From contig JBLDXI010000028.1 in NCBI GenBank assembly GCA_047495785.1, positions 930,001-994,000 of the forward strand: 64,000 nt of DNA, read 5' to 3'. Under the pieces are notes generated by a model. That model searched no databases, was not told the origin of the DNA, and was given only the letters and a program-made list of their open reading frames with translations. Positions within the stretch are counted from its first letter, which is position 1; the number at the start of each line of letters is the position of its first letter. The DNA comes from Lepidodermella squamata. Its lineage: Eukaryota; Gastrotricha. Shown here piece after piece: positions 49,562 to 62,200 of this stretch. Made by a program: the position numbers and the translations under genes.

Positions 49562-52500
49562 CTACTTGTGCGGCTGCTCCGGTTGGTTGTAGAACGATTC
49601 GATCGTCTCCTTGTACATTTTGGCAACGATAGGCCGGCGAACTTTCATCGTTGGGCCAAGCTCACCGCCTGGGATCGAGAAGTCCTGCGGCAACAGCGTC
49701 CACTTTTGGATACGCTGAGCTTGCGAGGTCGCACGTTCGTTTACGCGATCAATGGCAGCCTAGAAAAATCGATAAAATTGTATTAAAAAATCTTCAATTG
49801 AATAGCAATTTATCGCAAATTTGTGGAAATCATAATTCAATTTTAGATGAAGCCAAAATTTTTAATTCCATCAAAATTTTTGAATTTAAAATTCCAGGAC
49901 TAGATTTCCCCAAAATATGGTTTTTCGAGTTTCACGTCTTTTATAGGATCGCATTTTTTCGTTAAAATGCCTAGCCAATGAATCCACAAATTATGGGCAT
50001 TTCGCGCTATGAGGGCTAAAGTTCGATTTATATTCAGTCTGCAGAGCCGATTTCGAGTATCGATTTAACAAATCAGTGATTTTTCCGATATCAACCGTCT
50101 AGGAACTAAATTTCGACAATTTTCCTCACAGCACCATGTAGCTGAAATAAAAAATCCCATGTTCAGGGGGGCATCAGTATCGATATCAGATAAAAAGCCG
50201 AAATCGAGAAATATATAAAAATTTAGTGTCAGGACGCTTACTTTTTGGCTCTTTTTGAATATTCGAATACAATTTAACCCATCTCAAAAGTAAACAAAAA
50301 TTCTGAAACCCCATTTTCTTCGTTCATAGAATCTCAAAAATAAAATCTGGTGAAGTGAAATATTTAAATCAATTTTAATTTTAATTTTAATCTCAATTTT
50401 AAAATTTTCTTGAAACATTTAGAAATCCCATTTTTTAACGGTCAACTAACCTGAATAGCCTTGAGAATGGGTAGATCTGTTTTCTCGAGAATTTCCGAAA
50501 CACGGGTCGACGAGCTGCCGAGAGATGCGGCCCAGTTCAGCGCCACCGGCGCCAATTTGTCACGCGGAACCATCGTATCCGGGTCAACCTCCGACTTGAG
50601 CGTCAGCAAAACCGACAAAAATTTGCGCCGATCGCCAATCAACATCGCCTGCGACAGGGCCGGCAGTTCAGCCTTCAACGCGTCCTCAATCGGAATCGGC
50701 GGGATATTTTCACCACCAGCCGTGATGATCAACTCCTTGATGCGCCCGGTAATGAATAGATACCCAGCTTCATTGACTTTACCAACGTCACCCGAGTGAA
50801 GCCAGCCGTTGTCGTCCAAGGCTTCGCGCGTTTTCTCCGCGTTGAACAGATAGCCCATGAACACGTGCCGGCCTTCCATGCAAATTTCGCCGGTTCCATC
50901 CGCAGCGGGTTCGTGGATGTGCGTGATGGCGCCGGGGATAGCTCGGCCCGATGAGCCGAACTGGTACGCCTTGGGCAGTTGGATGGTGTGTGGCGCCGAG
51001 CATTCGCTCATGCCGTACGCGTCCAGGATGCGTAGGTTGAGGGATCGGAAAAATTCGAGCGTTTCAAGCATGATCGGCGCAGCGCCGGTGAACATCATGC
51101 GGCAGCGGTCGAGGCCGAGGGCTTGGCGCACTTTTTTGAACACGAGCGAGTTGGCGATGTTCCAACCGAATGGTACCTCGTCGCCGTTATCGAGCGCGTG
51201 ATTGCCTAGAAAAAAGACACAAGAAGTTTTTAGAAGTCAGGTCAATTTACTACGATTTTCGACCTCGTTTAAAGCAACTTCATCAGAAAAAAATTCCCTA
51301 AGCCGAAAAATCTCGACAAAACTGTGAAAAATTGTGTAATTTAGACGGGAATTAACAGTAGTACTCCGAGAGGCTCCTTGGAATTTAAAATTGAAGCTAA
51401 TAATTGCAAACAAATGATATTCGGGCCGGTACATACCAAAAATTTGAAGTTAAAAGGGCCAGTTTCCGTAATTTGTGAACACCCTAAACTCCATTTTTGC
51501 CCTTAGCTAATCAGGATATAACCCCCGTTTATTGTAAATTCAGAAGCACTAAATTTTCAATTTCCTATGCTAAATACCAGCTAGCGATATTCATAACTAA
51601 ATTCAAGGGCTCAAAACTTGGATTATTAGTTCAAGAACCCTGCAAGCCTGCTGAAGACCTTAATACCTTGGTTTACGAGTTTGACAACTGAATGAAAAAT
51701 AAGCGATAGATACAGAAATTTTCAAAAATTCTGGTTAAAATTGGAACATTATTCCGATTTTAGAGATACCCTGATACCCTGGAATGTAAAAATAAATCCA
51801 TATCATACAAACAATAAACAATACAGGACTAAGTGGCAATATTCAATCGAAATTCGTTTAACGGACTTCATTCTTCGTTTCCTAACTGGAATTATTTCAG
51901 AATTCTTCATGTTTTAATATTTAGAACTACAATTTACTTTGTATTATTATCAAGTTTGTTACTTCCAAAATTCCATGATTTTAAAACATGCCAGTTGAAA
52001 CTTCAACAACAGTAAGCTCTTTTTCGTTATTTTCGCATGCAATTTGAATTTTTATAGAATTTCTTCGCAATTATTCGCATATTTATTGTCAGTCTTTCAA
52101 ATTTTCAAATAAATGATTATTTACCTCGAAGGCCGATGTTTTTCGCCCAGCGAACGAACGATTTCTTAAGAGCCGGCGCTTGCGAGCCGAGTTCGATCAT
52201 CTTCTCCTGAATTTTCTCCCAGACACGCGGAACGCCGAGCAAAATCGTCGGCCGAACCTCCTGCAAAGTCGTCACCAACGAGCCTCGCAACGCATCCGGC
52301 TGCGCGACGTAGACACTCGCGCCAACCGTGAAAGGAATGTACATATCAATCAACTGCGCCGCAATGTGGCTCAGGGGCAGGTACGACACGCAAGTCTCTG
52401 CGCCCGGCGTCGATTCGGACAACTTCGCACACTGCGCCGCGGTCCATGTCAAATTATCATGCGACAGCATAACTCCCTTCGGATTGCCAGTCGTGCCACT

Positions 52501-55050
52501 CGTGTAAATCAGCGTAGAGCACATATTCGGCGCCAAATCGGCGATTCTCGAGTCCAGATCGGTCATAGGGATAGTCCGGCCGAGTTCGACGATATCTTGC
52601 CACGTATGCACGTTGGGATGGCCGTTCGCCGATGGCCTTCCCGTCCATTGAATGACCGCCTTCAGGTCAGGCAGATTCGGCCAGATTTTCAGAATTTTTT
52701 CGAGCTGCTTGTCATTTTCGACGACGCAAATGTTGGCGCGGCAGTCCTTCAGCGGCCATTCGCACGCCTCTGGGTTGTTAGTCGCGTAGATGCCGGCCGA
52801 CATGCCGCCGGCGTAGATTGCGGCGAAGTTGGCCATGAACCACTCGGGCGAGTTGAAGCCGAGAATGCCGACGCCGTGGTAGCGCTCGAGGCCCAGATGG
52901 ATTAAAGCCCTCGCGACGGCCTTGATTTCGGACATCATTTCCGAAAACGACCACTTCTTCCATTCATTGTTCCGCTTAACGGCTGTTAAAAAAAATTAAA
53001 TTTAAATAAAAATATTCAGCAGATAAATAAAATGTTGTGATGCCTAAAATCTTAAAATTAACGAATTTTCAGAATTTTCTAGGAAATTCCAAAAATTGTT
53101 TTGACAAAAGAACTATTCTTAGCTTTCACTATATCCTAAACCAGTTTTCTTGAAGATTCAGTAGATTCTTGGAAGCTAGCCCGCTCAGAAACCTTGACAA
53201 ACCTCATTTCGATATATTCCTCGTTTATTGATTTTGAAAGCTGCATCGAAGTCTCAAGATGTCAAACATTTCGCCAAGCCCCAATTTTCACTTCTTATCG
53301 GTTAAAGGTAAAATTCAAGTTACATTTACGGATACTTATTGAGATTCCTATTCAATTCCTGAACATCTGATATGTTATTAACTTTTCACATTGGTGTTGA
53401 TAACGCTTCAATTTACGATTATTAAGTACTGTTTTTTTCGACGCAAATAACCAATTTAAATGAAAGGAAAAAATTGGCCGTAATATAGCCCTAAAGGCCA
53501 TTAGTTGACAAAGCATAGTGGACAAGCGCACGTACTGAATAATTAAAACCAAGTCACATGGCGAAAAATCAATAAATTCATCATTAATTGAACCAGTTAA
53601 TAATTCAGATTTCATCCATTTGAAAAATTACCATCGATCCAAATGTTTTTCTTCCATTCTCTATTAAGAAGCCCTAATCTGGCAAAAAGCCGTAATAATC
53701 CCGGTTTTTTAAACACCCATCATCTTGTATTAGTCCAATGAGTTTTTTTTCAATAAGCCTAGTGACTAAATTCTGTCCTTTTCTAGTTTTTTCTTCGATT
53801 AATTTAATTGGCCGTTCATATACCTAGCGCAGTGAGGTCAGGAAATTTCGCAGCCGTCCTTTCCAGCATTGTGTTGATGAGTATTGGCGGCTCGGACAAC
53901 GGGCCCGATTTGGTGCAACGCAACAGAACAGCATCCTCCGGTCTGGTCGCAACGAGAGAAATCGCCGGTTTCAGCTTATCACCAGCCGTTGGGATAATGT
54001 ATTTATCAGATTTAACGATCAACCGCTCATCTTCAGGTGCCTTATCTTGTTCAGGAGTTTTCACTCGAGTTTCTTCATCTTTGCCGTTGAGTTCTCGCGA
54101 GCCAAGTTCGTCGTGAACTTCGCTTTCTTCAACTGAAACAAACAACAACATCTTGTTCATTCTTTTCACGTACTCAACTCCATATATTTAGGCAGCTAAA
54201 AATGTAAATTAATTACGCCGAGGAAATATAATTGTTGAAGTGGTCGCAGTCGACTACTTTCGAGCGCGAGCATGCGAAAAACCGATAAGTGAAGCGATCG
54301 ATAGCCGAGACTTACTGGCTCTTTCACAGTATATAACAATATAGCGCTAGTGCTTATAAGCGAGGAAAATCTATAATACAGCATAATAATAATAATAACA
54401 CAACATAACTGTTGCTCTTAATAAAGGCGCTACATTTTGGCATCGGCTGGCTGCAATATTTAGTTTTTTCTCGCTTTGTTTAGCCAAGACGTGGACTTTG
54501 ATCCACGCGTTGGGCCAAAAAAATCGAATCGGGTAATGAACGGAAACATGTTAATACATCCGCCCCACCGCACTTGAGAATGAGCGCGCTAGAAAAAATT
54601 AGCTCGGAAAATAATACCTTTAATTTCGACGTTTTCTTCGCAGCTAGTATTCGGGCTGTTATCTTCATCGCTCGATGCAATAACTTTGGTCGTCGTAGTT
54701 GTGGTTTTCTTTACAACTCGCTTCTTGGTAATTACAATCTCGCCTTCCAGTTCGGCGCCTTCTTCCGTGTGATTGATCAACTCGCGCTCGATGCTGGTAG
54801 AAGATGTTAAAACGTGAGTGGTAGATGATTTAGCCGTCACTTCGCCATTGCTATCAGCGCTTGTGTTGCTTGAATCGAGAAGAATTTTCTTTTGGACATG
54901 CGGCGAATAGCCAAAGCCATTTTCGCCGGCATTTTTCGCTCTGGCAGTTGGTAGGAGGCTGTCTTTTTCGGTCGAAGTTCCGTTTGTTTCTTCAACGTGT
55001 CCTTCTACATTTCCATTGTGTTCAACTTCTGAGTGACCGTTCATGACCAC
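49562..55050 (-). CDS. ACSBG: long-chain fatty-acid--CoA ligase, ACSBG (bubblegum) type
   Basis: Five exons in phase: 54618-55050, 53824-54132, 52125-52982, 50451-51205, 49562-49759 (850 residues). The AMP-binding P-loop is YTSGTTGNPKGVMLSH (about 385-400). The adenylation motif DAYGMSE, the nucleotide/hinge block GWLHSGDVGKVNEAGYLFIT and the bubblegum-type ELIITAGGENIPP follow. The C-terminal domain ends SFYNQPEQPHK and contains LGPTMKVRRP with the conserved region for the catalytic Lys. The enzyme activates long- or very-long-chain fatty acids to acyl-CoA using ATP, on ER or peripheral membranes. Vertebrate ACSBG proteins have about 670-720 residues; this one has an extra 130-180-residue N-terminal segment, acidic and Ser/Thr-rich with a Thr homopolymer (KKTTTTTTKV). 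The intron after 53824 (about 840 nt) shows no further exon. Confidence 0.93.
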
Positions 55051-57223
55051 ACACAGTAGTGATTAATGTTGACTGGTTTGGTAAAAGTTGATAAAACTTT
55101 AAAGCGGCAAAGGCCCCTCGGTAAAATACACGAATAAAAGAGATCGAATCTAGAAATAAAATACGACGTTAAAAATAATCGGCGCATATTGTGAGAAGGC
55201 ACAGATCGACAAAAAATTGAAACGACGCCAAAGCGTCAAACCAAGTGCACGCCCCCTTTTGTAACAGCTGAAGTTATTGGACACCAGCGCGCGATGAAAC
55301 AGTGTGATGTTCATTTTTTGCAAACGCGGTCGCGTGCCTCACAAAAATTGGCGCCAAAAATCGCTTCAAGGGAGTTGTTGCGTAAACTTTGAATGATGAG
55401 CACTGTTTTCAACTCTTCTTAAACGATATCTACTTTTCATTGATGTGCTTTTTGATAAGCTTGTAAGAGCGACCAATCATACCATAACCCAATTCACAGT
55501 AAAGTGAACTAGCTAGCTAATTTTTCAGTGCTTCTAGAGATGAACACATTTTCTCATTTCCTGCTTCATGTTTCAAAAAGCAAACCGAGAACTGAACATT
55601 GATCAACCGAAAAATCCAGACAGTCCACGAAGCGGAATTTCTTTCATTTGATACTGCTGAAATGTTGCATTCGTCATCGAAGCCAATTAAAACACATAAA
55701 AGTATAATATTTTGTAGAGCTACCGCATGGAGAATGATTCTGCGTAATATCGGACAGATATCGAACAAAATCAACGTAATATCCAATATCCAACAGCTGC
55801 AGCTTTTCTTTCCAGCAACATTAAGTCAATTTGGCACATTTACTTGGCGTGCGTCACACATCTCAATTGAGCATTATGATAGGCTTGCGATGGAAACGCA
55901 ATCAATACCAATAATTTTATTTTGCGAGCAATTAGATTGCTAATTGAAAAGCAAGGTACGGAGCAAATATCTTTTTAAAAATATAAGAAACATTGAATAA
56001 TGAGAAATGAGATCACACATAACTCGGCGCTTCAGTAAATTTCAATGTCTCGTATAAATGAATACAGATGCAAGAGCGACGAAATATATATGAAACAGCT
56101 GTTCTCCCTCAGGATTGAGAGTTCGGAATAAATGCCCTGGCAACACAGGCTTCATCTAAGGCATCATTCAAGATATACTTAAGTGCTAGGAGTTGGATCT
56201 CTCTCAACTATCATCATTCGATAACTATTTTACCGAAGCTGCAGAAGGGGGCTCAAAAGACAGTGTAGACCAGTAGCATCGTGTTTTCTAGGTTAGGTGC
56301 CGCTCGGTCCGATAGCTACACACCCACCCTATGCATGACGCATAGCCAGCTCGCACCGCTAGCAAGTACGGCGGCGCTCATTTTTGAAAATCGATGACGC
56401 GGTTTCTGTTTCAAAGTGAAGGTTGGACACAATTTTTTAGTATAAAAATTTAATAATAACTAAATAATTTATACAACACTAATAATTATGATAATGTTTC
56501 TAAGCATAAATTAGTAGCATGGTTTTATGCTTGGTTCGTTTTTTTCTTTTTGCTTCTTTTTGCTCGTTCGTCTATGCTCGCTCGTTCGTAAACTTTCATT
56601 GGAACCAATTGTCTAACATTGTCTTTTTCAGCTGTGTTGGAAGTGCGATCGACTGGTGTCGCTCTCGGATGCTTTTAGCTTAAGGTTTTGACTGATGTGG
56701 TGCGACTTACGATTCGAGTTTCTGACATGGATACGCCCGCAGCCACCGCTTGAGGGCATAGACGTGGGTGGCCATACTCCTCAAAAGGTCGGAATGTTCA
56801 GAGGAACCAACATCTAAATCGTTTGTCGTCATCCTCAGTCAGGCCCGGCTAGGGCGTTCAGTACAAGGGCTGTGCAGCCAGCACAGTTCTCTCGGATGAT
56901 TGTCGGACTAGCCGCTACGCCGGCCTTAGGGTCATATCGTTGTGTCGTTCACGGTGCCCGGCTTGTCAGTACCCTACCCTACCCTAACTGTTTTTTGTAC
57001 TTACGCACTTAATACCTCCCGACGAGGGCTTTCGAGAAAGTAACGTGCGGGTGTTAACGTTATTTATAGGCAAGGCATACTAAAAAACACCCGTTATGAC
57101 AGAAAATTCGCATAAATTGTTAACATAATATTTCATTGAATTTCAACGGTTTTCAAACGATAAGAAACATATTACTTTCGGCTTCATAAAAAAATTGTTG
57201 GCGCAAGTTATTTATGGACGAAC
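55051..57223. other. 2.2-kb intergenic region with a GC-rich block
   Basis: No gene found on either strand. The segment 56641-57060 is clearly richer in GC than its surroundings, non-coding in all frames, and contains (ACCCT)3 at 56971-56985. It may be a transposon or LTR remnant. Confidence 0.45.
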
Positions 57224-58204
57224 CTAGCTGATGTTCTTGTTTCCAGCTCGAGTCAGCGTAGAGATGAGATCTTGCTTGCCGGATTGAGTTGCGAATGACA
57301 AAGCTGTCATACCTTGAATATCGCGTGCATTGATGTCCGCGCCATTGGCTAACAAAAGCTCGACAATCTCTGGACTTGCATTGGGCGACGATGTTGCCAC
57401 AAGCAATGGCGTAGCCCCGTTCTTATTCACCGAATTTACTTTCGCGCCATAGCAGAGGAGACTTCCAGCAATGGCAGTGTTGCCGTTATAACATGCAACC
57501 ATCAAAGGAGTTATCAACTGCTCTGTTTCGGCAATATCAACATCAGCTTTCCTGGCTAGTAAAACATTTACGATTTGAGCATTGTTTTGAAGTGCTGCGA
57601 TCATCAGAGGAGTAACACCTTCGCGATTTCGAGCATTAATATCAGCCTTGTAGTCTAATAAAAGTTTGACACAAGATTCGAAGCCGCGATGGGCTGCCAA
57701 ATGGAGAGCTGTATTAGAAAGCCGAGCTTCGCTGTCTCTCGCATTAACATCAGCACCGTGAACTAAAAGAACTTTCACAATTTTCCAATGACCTTGCTCC
57801 GAGGCAGCGATCAACGGCGTGAGACCCCCACTGCTTTCGAGAGACTGACCGAGATTAACGTTTGCTCCACGGGCCAGAAGCAAACTTACGATGGAAAGAT
57901 GGCCCATTGCAGAAGCATAAATCAATGGAGTCTTGCCGTTGTTATCTTTCGTATTGACATTAACAGTATCCTTCTCCAGTAGTTGTCTCACAAGATTTTC
58001 ATCGCCATCTTTTACCGCCATTATCAGCAAATCATTATCATCTCTATCCTCTGTTGTCCACGTTGAAGCGGCGAAAGCCATCCCCAAAAATGGCGTAATC
58101 TTCATAGTAATACCTTCCTTACTAAGCGGAGCAGTGGCGACGGCGTAAAGTTTTAAATGGCTAGCAGCCGTTGTTTGTTGGCAGCCAAAAATTGCGTGAA
58201 ACAA
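57224..58204 (-). CDS. ankyrin-repeat protein, intronless
   Basis: A single-exon ORF of 326 residues. After a 55-residue leader, eight ankyrin repeats run from about residue 57 to the C-terminus, most with the consensus G-x-TPL-x-x-A and LLL-x-x-GA-x-V/IN (TPLIYASAMGHLSIVSLLLA and similar). There is no further domain. The leader contains a second Met (residue 34, genome 58105) followed by a hydrophobic stretch (MKITPFLGMAFAAS) that could be a signal or targeting peptide, so the real start may be 58105. Ankyrin stacks bind partner proteins; the partner is unknown. The repeats are unusually regular and intronless in a genome where most genes are split, so retroposition or bacterial origin is worth testing. 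Confidence 0.88.
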   Translation of the reverse strand: MFHAIFGCQQTTAASHLKLYAVATAPLSKEGITMKITPFLGMAFAASTWTTEDRDDNDLLIMAVKDGDENLVRQLLEKDTVNVNTKDNNGKTPLIYASAMGHLSIVSLLLARGANVNLGQSLESSGGLTPLIAASEQGHWKIVKVLLVHGADVNARDSEARLSNTALHLAAHRGFESCVKLLLDYKADINARNREGVTPLMIAALQNNAQIVNVLLARKADVDIAETEQLITPLMVACYNGNTAIAGSLLCYGAKVNSVNKNGATPLLVATSSPNASPEIVELLLANGADINARDIQGMTALSFATQSGKQDLISTLTRAGNKNIS

Positions 58205-58823
58205 GGGTCTGCTCCGATTAAGGACCTGGATAATTCATCGTAAATTAAACCATCTGCTTTGAAATTTTGATTTGTAAAAACAAACCTGGCGAAATTTTCC
58301 CGCCATTTCGAAAATACTATTATCGCGGTAAATTCAGCCGAAAACTATTGTGAAAAATGGAAAAATTTATTGAGTAATGTGGGTGAAATCACGTTTAATT
58401 TTTCCACAAAATCTTCACGAATCAAAATATATAATTTGACCCATTTAGGCGCACAAGGTACCGCTTTAAAGAGCGTAAAAAAGGAGTCATTTCGCTATGA
58501 CATTACCTGCTATCATGATGGAAGTTTACGTCAATCACACAAGGTAATGCAGACAAAATTTTAATCGATATATCGCGCGGTGTTTCATTTTTCTCATGCA
58601 CTAGATCCGGAGCGCCGGCTTATGTCGCTGCATTTTTGCGGTAATCAATAATATAGGCTAATAAAAAGGAGGTGCGCATCTGACCCTACGCGCGACAGGT
58701 TTTATTACACACCGGATTTATTGCCCTCACGTTAATCCGCTGAATCCGTTGCGCATTACGCTTGACGTTCAAAATTCAAACACTGTAGTTGTTTCAATCT
58801 GCAAATTATACCTTCATTTTAAA
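58205..58823. other. divergent promoter region
   Basis: Lies between the ankyrin gene (-) and the zinc-finger gene (+); no exon seen. Confidence 0.4.
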
Positions 58824-59099
58824 ATGAGCTTTCTGAACGATTCTTATTCGGCTCTGATTTCCGGCGATACTAAACGCACGAAAAAGCTGCTCTGGAAGCC
58901 GCCGGCCGCCAAAAGCATGACTTCGATTCGATGCGCGTTTTGCGACAAATCTTGCAGCGCCGACGAAATGGTCGCTCATCAAAAAGCGGCTCATTACGCT
59001 GAAATCACAGCGTCCAACTCCTGCTCAACCTGCCGCGTCGCTTTCAAATCACGTCAAGGGCTGCGTTCTCATCAAAACAAAACTCACGCTGAAAAATGA
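58824..59099 (+). CDS. small two-finger C2H2 zinc-finger protein
   Basis: 91 residues from the Met of MSFLNDSYS; the frame is open 25 codons further upstream but that part lacks protein-like composition. Finger 1 is CAFCDKSC...HQKAAH with Cys-x2-Cys-x12-His-x4-His spacing; finger 2 is CSTCRVAF...HQNKTH with the same spacing. The fingers are joined by about 11 residues, longer than the classical TGEKP linker, which argues against sequence-specific DNA binding as a tandem array. A poly(A) signal (AATAAA, 59110-59115) sits 11 nt after the stop. The gene converges on CEP120. Function unknown. Confidence 0.75.
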   Translation: MSFLNDSYSALISGDTKRTKKLLWKPPAAKSMTSIRCAFCDKSCSADEMVAHQKAAHYAEITASNSCSTCRVAFKSRQGLRSHQNKTHAEK

Positions 59100-59283
59100 G
59101 CGAACTTCCAATAAAACACGTTTTCCTTGTAATATTGCGTTGTTTTTTATTCAAAATTCTTGTAGAAAAATTTGAGATATTATTCGCAACAAGTATTTCA
59201 GGTGTAATTAACGTAGCAATAATAGTGAGTCAACATGTGCGCTGAGGTAGATTAATTATATGTCGCAGAAATATAACACGAAA

Positions 59284-62200
59284 TCAATAGCCATGAACGA
59301 CTACATTTTCAAGATGGCCATGCCGCGTATTTCCCTCTGACCGGGCGGCTAGGGACGCGTTGATTTTCTTCTCCAAATTAACAATAATACGATCATCGGG
59401 CGAGTACACGCCCGTTCTCAGCAGTGTATCTCGCTCTTCAATCAACCGAGTGATGTAGTCAGGATCGGTTATTAAACCTGAATTTTGGTCTGATGGAGCA
59501 ATTTTTGTTGCTTTTTGGTCGTTTGTTTTCGGTTTATTCTGGTCTTTTTGTAAGACTGGCGAGTCGGTTCTATGCTCTTTGGCATTGCCCTGTGAACCTG
59601 TGCTAGAAATCGCGCCTAACCGGCTGATTTCTTCCCTGAAACGCTTCAATTCTTCGAAATCATTCGTCAACAGCTTTTTCTCCTCCTCGGCTAAATATCG
59701 CAGGCGCATTTGCTCCAAATCGCGCTGCTGCTTTTCGACCAGAGCGCGAGATTGTTCGGTTTGTTCCTGGCGAATGGCAGCCAGTTCACGCAGGGCGTGT
59801 CCCCATTGTTGTTTGTAGTGAAGTTTAGCCTTCTGAAGTGAATCGACACGGCGTTCGAGTTCTTCCTTGTCCAGCGTTAGTGAATTGACTTTGTGGATTA
59901 ACTCGCTGTCAGGATTAACGGCCAACCGCTGCTGTTGCTTCAACGCGGCGAAATCACGCTCGAGTTTGCGATATCTGAAGAGAATAAAATATAAAATAAA
60001 AATGAGAAGTTTCAGTGGAAGTCCCTAATTTGTCGCAAAATTCGAGGAAAAAATAATTATTCTTTGAGAAATTGAGGGCAAATTTGTTTGAAATTCGCCA
60101 GGTAAGAAAAAACCTGAAAATACGGTTGCCGATAATCGGAAAAATAAGATTCCTAAATTTCTATCAACAAACCCCCAATAATAATTAAGCTACAGCGGAA
60201 GAGTTAAATCAGAAAAAAATGAAGAATAATTCAAAAATTTTCTTCATATCTATAGTTTTCAGTTTTTGAGTACATTAATCGCAGGTAAGAATTCGTAAAA
60301 ATTACGAACATTTCCTTTCCGTTGTTCATAGTTTCATTAATTCAGTTCAGTCTTAATCGCTCCAATTCGCTATTTTTGGAAATAAAATTTCTGAGAAATT
60401 CGGGAATAGTATAATCAAGTATGTCACTTGTTACTGGGATTAAAAAAGCTCGGAGAAATTCCTGGTCCAACCGGTTAAAATACCGAAAATTACCGAACCA
60501 GTTACCATCGGCGTTTTCCGGGTTTTCTCCGGTAATAGTTCAATTTCTTCGGTTAAATCGTGTATAAAAGATGGAATATTCTCTCACTGGGTCACTGGGT
60601 TTAGTTTAATAAAATTAGGTGAATTTCCAACAAAAATTTGCTAAATTCAAAAATACTGCAACAAATATACTCGCATTAAGACAACTACTTAAAAAATGGC
60701 GGAAAGTTTCTAGTTGGCCGGTGGTTATTTGACTCGAAAATTTCCATTTTAAAAATTCCGCAAATACTTTTGGTCACGTTGATAATTGGATAAGATAATG
60801 CAGGAATGTTCAATATTCCGCGTAAAATATTCGATCTAATTGTAACATCCTCCTATGAAATTATCCAGCTAGTTTCGCGGTCTATACTCACTTATCATCA
60901 GCCTCGTGGAGCAGAATTTTCGTTCTCTGCAGCTCTTCGTCCAACTGATTCGCCCGCATTCGCTCGATCGCAATGCGATGCTGCGCCTCGTCTTCCATTC
61001 TCTTCGCCGCCTCCCTCAAATCCGCCGCCCGCATGTCCTTATACCGAGCCAGTTCACTGCGCAGGTGATCCAACTCACGCTCGCCGTGGCGCAGCTCAAC
61101 TTCACGCCGTTCGACTTCACTCAGCCGAGTTCGCAGCTCACTTTCCAGCCGGTTGTACTCCTCCATTTTCTTGGTCAACAACTGCTGGCGTTGATTATCA
61201 CGCCGCTGCCATTCTTCAGCCATTTCTTTCATATGTTCGATTTCACGAGATTTCAACTGCTTCTCAAAGAGTCTGAAAAAATCAAGAAAAATGATTGAAA
61301 ATTTGTAATTTTGATTATTGCTCACTTTTCTTGGGCATCTTTCCATAATTCGAGCTCAATGGCTGCTTGAACCTTGCCAGAATCGACGCCACCCTTCGGT
61401 TTCTTCGAACCATGAACCTTATTATGAGAATGGCCCAGCCGATTTTTCGCCTTTTTCTCGCCCGATTTGCCGCCATTTTTTGCCGATTTCGATTTCGCGG
61501 CCTTGGGCGATCGCAATACGCCTTCGCTATCTGTAGCTGAGCCGAGATTGCGAAGTACGACACTAGCCGTGGCATGGGCGGTCACTTGGCCACCAGTTGC
61601 CAACTCGCCGGCGAGAATGAGAGGCACACTTTCGGTAATCGACTGCTGTTCGACCGTTTTGCCTTCACGGCCTAGGACGACTATGCAAGGTGACTCGGCT
61701 AACCGCGTTAGAGAAAGCGACCCAACAGCCGCGAGTATCTGAAAAATTCCACATTTTTAACAAATAAATTTTAATCAAATTGATATGAATAAATATACAG
61801 GATTTCTAACAAGCTGCACGAAAAAATTTACTTAATTGGGTTGATCATTCATCAAAATTTGAGTTACGGGGGGGGGGGCCCGAAAGAAAATAAAACCGAA
61901 GACTAGAACCGAAAAAAATAAAATAGTCATGGTCAAAATAAATGGAGTCAATCGTAAATATTACTTGGAAAAGCGGAATTCTGACAGCGGATATTCGTGT
62001 AAAACTTGAAGTTCATTATTGTGAACAATTTCGACCAAAATAAAATTCGTACAATTCGACGGTTGTCTTATATGTAAATTTAACAAAAAAATATTTTAAA
62101 AATTCTAAAAAATCTGATATTAAATGGTGCGTTAATTCGCGCTGTTCTTATACCTTCAAATAATGTTCATATTTCTCGTTGTCATTTTCAAGCATTTTTA

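Noticed and set aside
52180-52905. 241-codon plus-strand ORF opposite ACSBG
   Set aside because: Arg-rich antisense shadow of the AMP-binding domain exon.
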